A stretch of 64,000 bases of DNA from Gordius sp. MW1 (GCA_964036665.1 OZ038530.1:18994001-19058000), one strand, 5' to 3'. Positions 35,189 to 48,600 are shown, counted from the first letter of the stretch. Numbers and translations are program-made. The notes: generated by a model not told the origin, from the sequence alone.

Positions 35189-35510
35189 CAGGGTTTCTTT
35201 CAGGGGGAAGTTCGGAGGGGGGGTATTACCCCCCGGGGAAAATACCCCCCCCCCCGGAAAGTTTTGATTGAAGGAAGCATGAACTCAAGTTCCATCATGA
35301 AGTCATAAATTATATTAATAGGCTAAAATTGAAATTCAATAAATTATTTTAATTTGTCAATAAAAAAATATAAAATTGGCGAAATTAAATTTTTTTACAG
35401 ATCAGGTGGAAATCATTCATAGAAATCATTTTTTAACATCTGTGAACCCTAATTTACAATCTTGAAAGTTACAAATTATCTTTAATTAAAAAATATCAAT
35501 AGGTAAATAA

Positions 35511-37306
35511 AACTCGGGCCTTCGGCCCTCGTGGGAAGGGGGAGAAGGGAAGGGAAGGGAAGGGGGTACGACTCATCTGTACTTCGTATAAATGTATCAT
35601 ATTTGCTATGCAATTTATGGGCGAGAAAGGTGGGAAGGGGCGAGAATGCCTATAGGGGGGTATTAAATGCCTAATGATTAATTAATTATTTATACAAATT
35701 TTCCATTATAGGCAAAATGTAATATAGGCAAGGGTTAGGGTTAGATTTAGTGTTTGCATCTAGTTGCGTATTACATTAGTTTTTATGGCCTTTAGTGATT
35801 ATGGGTCTAACAAACATTATATTATAAAACAACACAATGTTAAGAATTTGCAGAATTATTGAGAGAAATTTTTTGTTGAATTTGAACAATTTTTAATTAA
35901 AAAAATCAAAAATTTGGCCAATGGTCATTTTTTCTCTATTGGTCAGTACCAACAGATACTCTATAAGTCAATGATAGCCAAAAAAACGGAAAAAAAAATT
36001 TTGATGCTCACTTTGGCCAATGGTCATTTTTTTCCATTGGTCAGCAGCCAGCACACGGTAAAAGTGGATATAAATTCATAAGAGTAAAAAAAACGAAAAA
36101 AAAATTTTCGAATCACATTTTGGCCAATGGTCATTTTTTTTCATTGGTCAGCACTCAGCAGCCAGGACACGGTAAAAGTGGATATAAATTCATAATAGTC
36201 AAAAAAAAACGAAAAAAAAGTTTTCGAATCACATTTTGGCCAATGGTCATTTTATTCCATTGATCAGCAGCCAGCGGACGGCCAAAAAGTCATAATAGCA
36301 ATGGTAGGAACAGGAACAATCATAATAGTAAAAAAAAAACGAAAAAAATAATTTCGATTCACATTTTGGCCAATGGTCATTTTTTCCATCGGTCAGGAGC
36401 CAGCGGACGGCCAAAAAGTCATAATAGCAATGGTAGTAACAAGAACAATCATAATAGTAAAAAAAAAAACGAAAAAATAAACTCGGATTCACATTTTGGC
36501 CAATGGTCATTTTTTTCATTGGTCAGCAGCCAACGGACGGCCAAAAAGTCTTATTATCAATGATAGTAACAAGAACAATCATAAGAGTCAAAAAAACTCC
36601 GGGATTCTAACCCAAAAACTAGTTAAATTGCATAGCAATTAAAAGTAAACAACTTTTATTTATGTTTATTATATAACATTGGTCAGCAGCCAGCGGACGG
36701 CCAAAAAGTCATAATAGCAATGGTAGGAACAGGAACAATCATAATAGTAAAAAAAAACGAAAAAAATAATTTCGATTCACATTTTGGCCAATGGTCATTT
36801 TTTCCATCGGTCAGGAGCCAGCGGACGGCCAAAAATTCTTATTATCAATGATAGTAACAAGAACAATCATAAGAGTCAAAAAAAACTCCGGGATTCTAAC
36901 TAAAAAACTAGTTAAATTGCATAGCAATTAAAAGTAAACAACTTTTATTTATGTTTATTATATAACTAGTTAAATTGCATAGCATTAAAAGTAAACAACT
37001 TTTATTTATGTTTATTATATAATAGATAATTTAACAAATCTTATATATAACACACCGAGGGAGATAGAGATGAGGGGTGGGGCACCTCTGATGCATTAAT
37101 TTCAAAAATAACACAGCGAGGGAGATAGAGATGAGGGGTGGGGCACCTCTTTCTCATGCATTAATTTAAAAAATCGATAACCTAATATACCCAATGCAAA
37201 TAGATAGGGATGGACGGACGGACAGACATACGGACGGACCGACGGACGGACAGACAGACGGACGGACGGACAACAAAAAACGAGCCCATAAATTGCATAG
37301 CAATTA
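35511..37306 (+). repeat. Composite repeat, copy 2 (nested in hAT)
   Basis: It opens AACTCGGGCCTTCGGCCC, then a purine tract, then TTGCTATGCAATTTATGGGC at about 35607. It ends GCCCATAAATTGCATAGCAA, the inverse of that arm. Between them are seven core units with GGCCAATGGTCATTTTTT (near 35914, 36023, 36118, 36236, 36366, 36493, 36781). Most units contain the inverted pair CCAATGG / CCATTGG or ATTGG and CAGCGGACGGCCAAAAAGTC. Copies of a ~61-base unit with ACTAGTTAAATTGCATAGCA follow, then two GAGATGAGGGGTGGGGCACC blocks and a CGGA-rich run. Confidence 0.9.
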
Positions 37307-37432
37307 ACATAAATAAATGCTTTTAAAATTATTAAATCACTATCTTACTTATAAACTTAAAAAAAATTATTATTAATAATAGATTCTATTGTTTGTTTTT
37401 TATTGATATAATATGCTTATTTTGAATTGCAG

Positions 37433-38090
37433 ATGTCTGGTAAATATAAAAGTACTTTTTTACACTACTTTAGTAAAAAGGAAAAGCCTAATAAAAAAGA
37501 TGGTAAATATGATTTAATTTGGAATAATTTTAATTATGTATGGGTATTTGTGTTTATATAAAATAAAACATGAATATGTTTGTTTGTAATAGGTAAAGAT
37601 GTGACTGAATTAAAAAAATCTTGTTTTATCCCTTACTATGGGAAATTATTTTTAAGCATTAGATATTTTAAATATATATAAGTTAAAGGCAGATATTATT
37701 CTGCTTCCAGCAGTGAAATTCACATGAACTCTGAAAGAGACAAGGAAGATTTTGGTTTTAATATAGAAGTATTATATAATGTTTTAGGTCAAGATGAAAA
37801 TAGTAATTCTGCTGGAGTGGAGAAAACTGTCTCTTTTTCTTATGATAAAAATGCTAAAAATTAAAATTATGCAAGTTGTTTTTATTTTATTAATACATAT
37901 TGATAAAGATGAGTGTATTGGCAGCTCTACTAATTGCTCAATCTCTGAAAGAGAAAAACAAGGGCAAAATTTAAAACTTAAACCATCATATAAATTTATA
38001 ATTTCATGGACATCTAAATACAAATGGCTAATTTTTGATGAAGCCTTAGGTGTATGCTCTGTCTGTTCTCTTTACAACATACTTTCTTAA
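37433..38090 (+). pseudogene. hAT transposase N-terminal fragment
   Basis: MSGKYKSTFLHYFSKKEKP starts at 37433 after an acceptor-like TTGAATTGCAG and runs to a GTAAAT donor at 37503. A second piece near 37688-37870 is acidic and Ser-rich. A third, ending near 38090, has SWTSKYKWLIFDEALGVCSV, the start of a TTF/BED-type zinc finger as in hAT and ZMYM1-like proteins. The frame then stops, and the RNase H-like catalytic core and dimerisation region are absent. It sits inside the hAT termini and is very AT-rich. Confidence 0.7.
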
Positions 38091-38290
38091 AAGAACACTT
38101 GCCCGTAAAAATATTACATGTATTTATTTAATGATTATGCGTGTATGTATCTATTTATATATCACTTTACCGCCAATAAAAATCAGTAAATATTATACAA
38201 AATAATTTGGCAATTAAAAATTTTTTTACCCCCCCCCCCCCCAGAAGTTGAAAATACCCCTCCGGAGCATTTTTTCTGAAAGAAACCCTG

Positions 38291-38298
38291 TACCGTGG
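38291..38298 (+). repeat. hAT target site duplication, right copy
   Basis: TACCGTGG, identical to 35181-35188. Confidence 0.9.
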
Positions 38299-39104
38299 CA
38301 TATATACACAACATTAGCACAATGAAATTTACTTTAACATCTGTGGCCCTTCCTTACTTCTCTGCATGCAGTGATTTTTAGCACAAATGATTAATAAAGT
38401 TCAGAGATGCTAAGAAAATAACATCTATATTATTTTTCCGATCTAAAAATAACATAAATCCTCTATTTTATTTGATAAAATTAATAAGCTAAGCTCGCTA
38501 ATTTAGGAACATTTACCAAATTTCAAGATGCTATACATTTTTCACATTAAGGGAATCTATATGACTCTCAGAATGACACTAGAATAGTTGCTATTATATG
38601 TGGTCAAAGATCCATAATATCGTATTTATATTATAGGAGGGTTTGGTTTAAGTATTCCTATATTTATTGTCTAGTCCCTTACTTAATACATAAATATGGC
38701 AGAATGGTAACTATCAAAAACAAACTGTTGGGGGTATATTTATTGTTGGAAAAATTCAGGACTATAAATTTAAAAAGTCAAAAGGTAATAGTTGACTTAA
38801 ATCGCTAATTTATTGTTGTTAATACAAGAGTTTATCGCAGATGGGATATTTTAGGCATTATATCTAATTTCCATATCCCTTAATAAATATTAATACACCT
38901 TCTTTTGCTATAAAACAATGTTAAACCAAAATTTAAATCGAAAGTTATCTCTGAAATAAGAACAAACTAGGCAGTATAACCCAGCTCGAAAAGCACATTT
39001 TGTACCCTTAAGCAGCCAAATTAAAAAAGTGTGCTTTTGGAAATGAAATTTACTGGCCAAGAAGTTAGTATAGCGTATTAAATTAATTTATCTCACTTTT
39101 ACAG
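38299..39104. other. DNA upstream of MDN1 exon 1
   Basis: AT-rich sequence, presumably promoter or a 5' intron of MDN1. No coding exon is recognised. Confidence 0.35.
39091..39104 (+). other. Splice-acceptor-like sequence before the MDN1 ATG
   Basis: TCTCACTTTTACAG is a strong pyrimidine-rich acceptor ending nine bases before the ATG. The frame through the nine bases (TAT AAA ATC) is open. MDN1 may therefore have an upstream exon, either 5' UTR or more N-terminal codons. Confidence 0.45.
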
Positions 39105-39113
39105 TATAAAATC

Positions 39114-39617
39114 ATGAAAATTCAAGAAAGTGTGAAAGAGAATAATTTAGTTATTCATGGGAAAACATTTTTAGAAATTTGTAAAGAGAAATATGATCTT
39201 CCCCCTTCTTTAAATAATGTTATAGAAACATTAAATCAATTGTATGAATCAAATAAGTATTGCCATTTAAGCTTATTTATTTATTTTTTTAATATTTGTA
39301 GAAATAATTCATGTAACAATCAGATTCATCAGTTATGCCTCTTTACAAATTGTTATGATCTAAATAATAATTCTGATCTAAAAAAGCAACTTCACCAATG
39401 GATAAAAATTTTTTCTACTTCAGACTATTTGGAAAATAACTATAATAAAAGGGAATGCCTTATCCTATATTTTAACCTTAATAAACTAGAATTGTGGCCT
39501 TTGATCAATTGTCACTTTAGTAGCAATAATCTTACTGCCTTACAATTTTTGGATTACATTTATAATCACAATTTGATATATCAATCCACAAATTTTGACA
39601 CCCAATTTGATAATCAG
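39114..39617 (+). CDS. MDN1: MDN1 exon 1: N-terminal region
   Basis: 168 codons, Leu/Asn/Tyr-rich, corresponding loosely to the helical N-terminus of midasin (LELWPLINC resembles the part just before AAA1). Only about 195 residues precede the AAA1 Walker A, against roughly 300 in human as I recall. Either this lineage is shortened or an upstream exon is missing from this model. It is markedly more AT-rich than exons from 42337 on. Confidence 0.75.
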
Positions 39618-42600
39618 GTCATTAAATTTAAATGATTAGTTGTCCTTGTCATTATATTTTACTCACTGTTAAATTTTATTATGTTTTATTCTTTACTCAA
39701 CATCATTATAATTGTTAAAACTTTCTTTTTATAAGGTCTCAAAATCTGGATATGTATTGACATTGAATCTTTGCCATTTATTTAAAGCAGCAATAGACTC
39801 ACTGTTTTGCAATATACCTTTAGTTATTAGAGGAAATGTTAGTTGTGGTAAAAGCTGCTTTGTAGATTATTTGGTTGAGCATCACTTGGCTAAAATAAGA
39901 GATGACCCAAAAAACAATCCAAAAGCTTATAAATTATCAATGGGTCAACACATAGAAGCAAAGGTAATATTGAAATATTAAATTATATTTAGGCCATATA
40001 TAATACAACATATTTATATTCTTTTTATGTTTTATGCAGTCTTTGCTTGGGAATATTGTGTCAACTGAAATTCCAGGGCAGTTTGTATGGGTCCCAGGTA
40101 TTCTTACTAAAGTAAGTTTATGAATTCATTTATTTTTAAATTGTTTTGCCTGTATACTACCAAGAAAAATATGACATTGTAAAATGTGAAATTCTCATTT
40201 ATACATAATGTTTGGCCTTTTGTTGTTTATATTTAAAAATTACATATGTCTCAGGAAGAATAATTATCTAAATTGCAACAAAAAAATAGCATTATTTGAA
40301 TTTAAATAAAATTTTTATATATTAATATTATATATTATAATTTTCTACATATTTAGGCCATTCTTGAAGGCTCAGTTTTAATAATTGATGGCCTTGAGCA
40401 CTCAAATCCTGAAGTTATGGCTTTACTAGCTTCACTCTTAGAAAATCAAGAAATTTACATTCCCCCCCTGAACAAATTGGTACCTTTTAATTCAAATTTC
40501 AGGATAATAACAATACTGAAGTAAGTTTATTTCACTAAATAACATGTTTTTTGCATTAGTCAAACTACTCCATCTACCAATAACCATACCCTATTTCACC
40601 CACTGAACATGCACAGATTTTTTAATATCATTCAATTACCACAAATCTCGAAAAATGACTTATCTCAGGTAATTATTTTCACAACTTTACACTAATCTAT
40701 ATATATATTAATTTTGCATTAGATTTGTGCAAAAAAGTTTTCAACCCTGCCCCAAGATGTGTGCCATTGTTTAATGGATGTTTACGAAGAAGTTTTGAAG
40801 GCCACGCATCGTATCAAGTTTAATGTTACCAATGGAAAAGATTCTGTACCAGATTATGAAAGATTATTACAGAGAAATGATATGACAAATAATCATTCCC
40901 ATTTAAGGTTAGATTGCAAATAAATTCATAGTTTGTCATCTTATTCTTCTTCATATATTTAGTCCCGATGTTATATGGTTTGTTTTAATAAGGTTATTAC
41001 ATCTTTTAAGGTCATGTCTTAATTTATCTTCTCAATTTCATAACATTGTCCACTTGCTCTATCCACCAAACACTAAGTCGTCCTCTCTCTTTGTTACATA
41101 CTGTTTTAAATTTCACGTTTAAACGATGATCTATATTATTTATCCCATAAATTTTTATTTTTATATTTTTTAGAGATTTTTTTAAATTTGCGGAGAGAAT
41201 TAACCGACAATTTGTGAGTAGTGTTGGTAATGATTGGCTCATATCAGTCTTCCTACATGCCTACGATGTCTTTGTGGCACACCATTCACAACTTGAAATT
41301 ATACATCAATTAGCTACCGCAATTGCAGCTAGGCTGAACATAGACTCACAAAAGGTTGAATTATTCACATATTTATGTTTGCAGTGTGTAAATGGGATAA
41401 GAATGTTTATTTTGGGGAATTTAGATGAGTTTCTTAAAAAATGTTGGAATTCTATGTGGTATAGTAACGTTTGTTTTGACTGATAATTACAAAGTTACTC
41501 CTATTTACACAGGCGTAGAGCTAGGGGGTGGCAGGGAGGGGCGGCTGCCCCCCTCTAAATCCAAAATATCTTAGAAATTTTATCAAATTATGGCTTAAAT
41601 TTTAAAAATGGTATTTTGCCCCTACCTAAATCGTTATTGCCCCCTCTAATTCCTACTGGCTACGCTCATGCTTATTGATGGTATGACCATTTTATCAAGA
41701 ATATTGGTTGGAATGGGGGACCAAGTGTGATAAGATTCACAACTATTTTTTGGGAAATAATGGGTAGTGTTGGATTTGTAATTTGAAATTAATTGTCAAT
41801 AAAGTTATACGTTAAATTGTGTAAAACTTATATTTTGTTTATTATATCTATTTTGGCATCCTAAAAGCATTTAATCATAGTACATGAGTATTGAGGTTCT
41901 ATAATGATAAAGCTCTTTTATGAAGCTTAAATTAAGAAATTTTATTACTAATCATAAAAATTTGCTTTTGAATTGTTTATTACGACCTCTATAAAATGGA
42001 AGCAATTAGTACTGTCATAGGCTTTTTGAACCGAATCGGGACTAATGCTCCTTAACATTTATCACTCACGTTCATGGACGTAGCCAGGGGGGGCATAGGC
42101 GGCTGCCCCCCTTTAAATCCAAAAATTTGTTGAAATTTTATAAAAATATGCCTAAAATTTTGAAAAATGATCATTTTGCCCCTCCCTAAATTACTATTGC
42201 CCCCCCCCCTCCAATTCAATGCTGGCTACGCCCATGCTAACGTTATAATAAAAAATCAAAATGATTCATGATTAACTTAAGCCTTGGCTGATTTTTCTTT
42301 TATAATAATCATAATGTTTTACCAATGCTTATTCAGGTTTCCTACTATCTCCACACCCACAAACCATCGCTCACTATCGCCGCGAATCAAGTGAGCTGTG
42401 GACCTCCCATGGGATCCATCTTGAAACGCGCAGTCCGACATACCTTAGCTCTTGAGGGTGATGGAAAAAATAGAAATTCCCCATTTTACCTAACTCGCCA
42501 AGCTAGTAACGTGCTTAGAGCAACCATAGAAGCCGTATCAGCGGTAGAACCATTACTATTGGTAGGAGAAACAGGGGCAGGGAAGACGAGCTTGATACAA

Positions 42601-45600
42601 TACTTGGCCGATGTAGTGTTGGGACCGCCAGCCAACATCGATGCTAAAGGGTGAGCTTGAGTGTGGGCAATAAGAATTATGTTTAGATACAGAGTTTTTA
42701 ATATATATATATATATACGTGTTGATTTGTCAATGGTATGATTTGTATTGGTCCGAAGTATTTTAAAATATTTGATGGACATTATAAAATAAACGGACGT
42801 GCGAGCTATTCATATTTGCTTTAGAAGGGCATAGAAAGTAGCTAATTTTTTCACGAGGGAAGGATTTACATTTTTCTATACATTGTTTTACGGTTTTTGA
42901 AAAAATTTGCCCTATCTTATTCGCTTTTCTTCAATGGCACCAATGTTATGGGCAAACACTTTAAGTACTTAAATACTTTTTATATATTAACCAGACAATC
43001 AAAGATTTTTAATTAATCCCATATTTTTATGCTTAGATTACGTGCTGACTACTCCTTTTTCGCTTTACAAAGGAAATTTGTTATAAATTATTAAAAACTA
43101 TTTTCATAATTTGTTGAAACAAATAAAGTGTAATATTACTACATTATTTACAAAATGAAAACCTTCCTTGTTGGTTCACAGTAATCGCCGCAGATCAAAG
43201 ATTGTTAATTAGATCTTTCGTTCCCTTTATTATTGTTTTAAGATCTTCAAGCCTGGTTAAATAGTATAAAATTTTTAAATACACCTTAGCTCATCTTAGT
43301 TAACTAAACAGACGCAGATTAAATATTTTTTGATCTCTTTTTCTTAGTTGACCTCTAGGCTTAGTCGAAATTTAAAACAGACCGGAAGCGATCGTTTTTC
43401 TTATTAAAACCAAACGTCGATCAAACAAAACTCAGCCGTTTTTACAAAGCTACATTTAACACTCCTTCGCAAAATTCAAAAATATTTACTCGGATGATAT
43501 ATACGATTCCTTTTAATAGACATAATAAAGATTAATTTTTTCATCTTTGAACGTATAATATTTACGAGTGTAATACATTAATTCCCCTATGATTCCAGTG
43601 GATTTAGGAGCCCTACTTAACCAACTAAATATTTTAAATGATTCCTTTTTTGCCTCCCAGAGTCCAGCACCAAGAAGGTCCACGCCTAGTCGTAATTAAC
43701 ATGAGCAACCAAACGGAAGTCGAAGATTTATACGGCTGTTACAGGCCTCGTACCATAGCAACGAATCTAAATGAAGACGGCCACCCCACGCCCCCTTGGG
43801 CTACCCTACTCAAGCCCTGTCTCTCAAGGTTCGAGCGGTTATTCAATCTCACGTTTTCCCGCAAGAAAAATCGTTCTTACTTTTGCAATTGGCAAAAGTG
43901 CTTGGCAACCGAGCGTTGGACCGACGCCCTATACCTCGTCACTTTCACTTACCGAGCCGCCACCTCTAAGTTGAAAACTGTGATAGAGTCTAATGGTAAA
44001 GCAGTGATTGAATCGATACCTAGCGTTAATTTTTGACAGCGAACTTTTCAGAGTTTTTTTTTTCCAGAAAATTTAATTAAGAGGGTGGGGGGGGTGAAAT
44101 TTTTAATATTATTGAGGAGGGGGTGGGTATTTATCCTCACCTCTCTCTTGATTAGATTTCTGGTTATATTCGAGGTTTTAGCATATAGAGTTTTGTGAAA
44201 AGAGTAATTTGGACTATGCTTTTAACCCTCTTTCATCAAGTATTTCTGCACACGTTATAGTCACTCTTTAAACTGGTTAAATTAGCGACATCTAGCATTG
44301 GTGCTGAAGGAGCCATAAATGTTGCCCGGGTAAATCCAAAAATTTGTTGAAATTTTATAAAATTATGGCTAAAATGATCATTTTGCCCTACCCTAAATCA
44401 TTAATCCCCCCTTAATCCCAATGCTGGCTACGCCCGTGGAAAGAGCTCTACTTTAGATAGATACAAGATTTGAAAATGTATCGGGGTTTTACTGATAATT
44501 TTGCTTTTTTATTAAGGAGAAACGAACGGAAGAATAAATTATATGTTATATAACGAATCTTACTAAAGAGAAGTTTGTTTTAATATTTTAGTTATTTATG
44601 AAGTCGTTTATATTATAAGATTAAAACGACTTTAATATAGCTTCTGAGGAAAGAGAGATAGTTGATGGTAAAAGAAAGACGACTTCTTACAATATGGATC
44701 CTAGCCAATTACTCGATGAATGGGAAAGTTTTTACGGTACCTTTTGCCGCCTAAAAAATTACGTTGAAAATCGAACGGGCGATAACGAAGCTCAACACGG
44801 TGGAAAGGCTATAACACTCTTCGCTTACGTCGAGGTCAGAACTCCTTATATTAAAATTGTTTGTCGTAAAATTAATTTCTTTTAAATACCAAAAAATTTG
44901 CTTTAATATATTTTAAAAAGTTAAATTTTAGAAATTTTCAGTGGAAAATCAAAAATTTACCCTTTTTAGAGCCCTTGGAAATGAAATATAAGGTGTTACA
45001 ATAAAACTCGGGCCTTCGGCCCTCGTGGGAAGGGGGAGGGGAGAAGGGAAGGGAAGGGGGGACGACTCATCTTTACTTCGTATAAATGTATCATATTTGC
45101 TATGCAATTTATGGGCGAGAAAGGTGGGAAGGGGCGAGAATGCCTATAGGGGGGTATTAAATGCCCAATGATTAATTAATTATTTATACACATTTTTCAT
45201 TTATAGGCAAAATGTAATATAGGCAAGGGTTAGATTTAGTGTTTGCATCTAGTTGCGTATTACATTAGTTTTTACGGCCTTTAGTGATTATGGGTCTAAC
45301 AAACATTATATTATAAAACATCACAATGTTAAGAATTTGCAGAATTGTTGGGAGAAATTTTTGTTGAATTTGAACAATTTTTAATTAAAAAAATCAAAAA
45401 TTTGGCGAATGGTAATTTTTTCTCCATTGGTCAGTACCAACAGATACTCTATAAGTCAATGATAGCCAAAAAAACGGAAAAAAAAATTTGATGCTCACTT
45501 TGGCCAATGGTCATTTTTTTCCATTGGTCAGCAGCCAGCACACGGTAAAAATGGATATAAATTCATAAGAGTAAAAAAAACGAGAAAAAAAAATTTCGAA

Positions 45601-48600
45601 TCACATTTTGGCCAATGGTCATTTTTTTCCATTGGTCAGCAGCCAGGACACGGTAAAAGTGGATATAAATTCATAATAGTCAAAAAAAAACGAAAAAAAA
45701 ATTTTTCGAATCACATTTTGGCCAATGGTCATTTTATTTCATTGGTCAGCAGCCAGCGGACGGCCAAAAAGTCATAATAGCAATGGTAGGAACAGGAACA
45801 ATCATAATAGTCAAAAAAAACGAAAAAAAAAATTTCGATTCACATTTTGGCCAATGGTCATTTTTTCCATCGGTCAGGAGCCAGCGGACGGCCAAAAAGT
45901 CATAATAGCAATGGTAGTAACAGGAAATAGTCAAAAAAACTAAAAAATAAACTCGGATTCACATTTTGGCCAATAGTCATTTTTTTCATTGGTCAGCAGC
46001 CAGCGGACGGCCAAAAAGTCTTATTATCAATGATAGTAAAAAGAACAATCATAAGAGTCAAAAAAACTCCGAATTCTAACCCAAAAACTAGTTAAATTGC
46101 ATAGCAATTAAAAGTAAACAACTTTTATTTATGTTTATTATGTAATAAAATGAAACAATAATAGAACAAGCGGACTGCCAAAAAGTCATATTATCAATGG
46201 TAGTAACAGGAAAAATATATTAATTTAATTTAAAAAATAAAAAAAATTTTTGCCCTCTCCGGGAATCGAATCAGCAATTCAGAACGTTCGCCGGGGTTCG
46301 AACCCACATTAATAGAGGCATAGGCTTTTGTAGGGGCACAGGGACCCATATCAGTAGAGGCATAGGCCCTTGTAGTGGAGGGCATAGGGTAATTATAGCA
46401 ATTAATATCAATGTTACCCAATTCAAAAACGAATAGATATACTTATGCATTAATTTAACATAGCAATTAAAACCCGACCCCGCCCGAAAGCGAGGGAGAT
46501 AGAGATGAGGGGTGGGGCACCTCTTTCTCATGCATTAATTTAAAAAATTGATAACCTAATAAACCCAATGCAAATAGATAGGGACGGACAACGGACGGAC
46601 GGACAACAAAAAACGAGCCCATAAATTGCATAGCAATTAAAACGGAAAGTATTGTGTATTATTTTAATAGTGATTGTAATTATAAGTTTAGTCAAATTAT
46701 AATTTTTTTTGATTTTACCTTTTTTAGATGCCATTTTAGAGGTTAATTTAATTTTTAAAATAAAAATATTAAAATCTTAGAGCTGGTATTTGTAGATCTA
46801 TATGTTGCTTATATAAGTTTGAATTGTTAAGCGCGACCACGATTTAAGGGAACCACCAAAAGGATCTTGAGCATTCTATTATTAAAATTATCGTTATTTA
46901 AATTTAGCTATAAAGCTTAGTATACTAATTGTTTAAGCTTTAATACGATCTTCAGCTTACCATAGAGTAATAGAATGGTAGTCGTGGTCTGGTTTATACT
47001 TAAATTATCATTCATATGATCAATAATACAATACATATACAATAGGTAAATAGAACTAAAAGATATCAATTAATAAGTGTATAAACACAGATTATATAAC
47101 ATTACAATACTTCATTTTCAAGTGTAAAATTGTATTACGCAGGGAATAATATTAACGGCCATGAAGAGGGGAGATTGGGTTCTGTTGGACGAAATCAATT
47201 TAGCTTCCGTGCAAACTTTGCACTCCATACTGAGCGTGCTAGAGGACAGGCGAGCTACCGTTTACGATCGAGGGCACGTTAATAATTGCGAAGATGGGAC
47301 ATTTCAAGATGGCGACCAAAATAATAAATCAAATACCACGAAGGCTCACCCAAATTTTCGCCTTTTCGCTTGCATGAATCCACCGACTAGGCGAGAAACG
47401 CAAAAGAGAAATTTGAGTTATGGCGTTAGAAGTAGATTTATTGAACTGTACATACCCGAATTGGAGGATAGATCCGATTTGAGGCTATTAGTACAATCCT
47501 ATCTCGGAGGCTCTTCCAACTGTAAGTTTTGAATTAGCTGCACTTTTTTAAAGCGGAAAATACGTTATAAATGATAAAAAATATTTTGCTCAAACCCTTA
47601 AAACTTTATTAACTTTCTTGATTGCACTTGTGATATTTAATCATAACTATACGCGCGTTCATTATTAAAACCCTATCAGAAAAATTGTTTAAGGCCAACT
47701 AGAACCTACGACGCTTGGTATTAGTTTTAAGAAAGCGCGCGTTTCACATGAAAAATAAATAATAAAAAAAATTGATTAAAGACTTTTTTTAATACTCGAC
47801 TAAAGCGTTTTTAAAAAAAATGTGAAATGCTTTGTATATTTTATATCGATTGCCTTGTCTAAAGCCGTCTTCTAAGAAATGTTTGGAAGTTTTTAACAAA
47901 ACTTTGTGAGTAATACTATTAAATATGGTCTAGTGAGATTGCTTAATCCACTGGGTGTGTTTACTAATATTTTTAGCTTGCAAGAAATGAATTTTTAAGG
48001 ACACAAACCGTTCGTTTATTACTTTTATACATTTACGGTGTAACTTTAATTAAAACCTACGCGAAGAACTTTCTAAATTATTTTTTAATATGAGATTCTT
48101 TAAACCGCCTTTTTCCCATTTTAACGGAAAACTATCCACTTTTTCAGATTCCTTTTCTCTATCAATATCGATTAAAATGTGTCTCCAAGCTGGAATTTTT
48201 AAAATTAATTTTTAAAGCTAAAATATAGAGCCTCTTTAGTTAAGTTTCATAATTTAAGCTAAATCAAGGAGTTATAAAAACACATTGAAGCCACTTTTTT
48301 GGATTTCTTTTCTCTGGCAATACCGATGTTAGAAATTAACCCGAGGCTCCAATTTTCAAAATTAATTAACTGTTTTTAAGGCTTAAACATGACCTTGATA
48401 GTTACGTTTCATAATTCAAATATAAAAAATGAGCTAAATTAAGGAGTTATAAAAGCGCATAGAGGCGTTTTCAAATTTGTTTTTCACAAACTTTTGTTTT
48501 TGCCATGGTGTAGCGATTGAAAAGTTAATGGTAGAAAACATCATCGATTTCTACCTGAAGATGAGGGAAGCGGTTCAAGATGGAAGTTTATTCGCTTGTC

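Larger units (their letters stand above)
35189..38290 (+). mobile_element. hAT transposon, 3.1 kb, defective
   Basis: The termini are CAGGGTTTCTTTCAG and its exact inverse CTGAAAGAAACCCTG (15 bases). A second, imperfect inverted block follows (CGGAGGGG with GTATT). Both ends are flanked by the 8-bp duplication TACCGTGG. CAGGG ends plus an 8-bp duplication define a hAT element. Only the N-terminal zinc-finger part of a transposase remains (37433-38090), and 35511-37306 is a later insertion of the composite repeat. Without that insertion the element is about 1.3 kb, so it is an internally deleted, non-autonomous derivative. The exact termini and duplication suggest fairly recent insertion. Confidence 0.9.

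Noticed and set aside
35740-35756. GGGTTAGGGTTAG text, telomere-like
   Set aside because: Only two units, embedded in every composite copy, so it is part of the repeat and not a telomeric array.
36247-36563. Cys/Tyr-rich open frames in the composite repeats (also 45725-45943 and 49968-50268)
   Set aside because: They are translations of the repeated core unit, recur identically in several copies and are read on both strands. They are not genes.
37180-37280. GGAC-rich run as a possible CRISPR or microsatellite array
   Set aside because: Irregular tetranucleotide satellite without spacers. The DNA is eukaryotic.
35189-38290. LTR or virus-like origin for the hAT and composite region
   Set aside because: No direct terminal repeats, primer-binding site, gag/pol or capsid motifs. 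The inverted ends and 8-bp duplication fit a hAT element.
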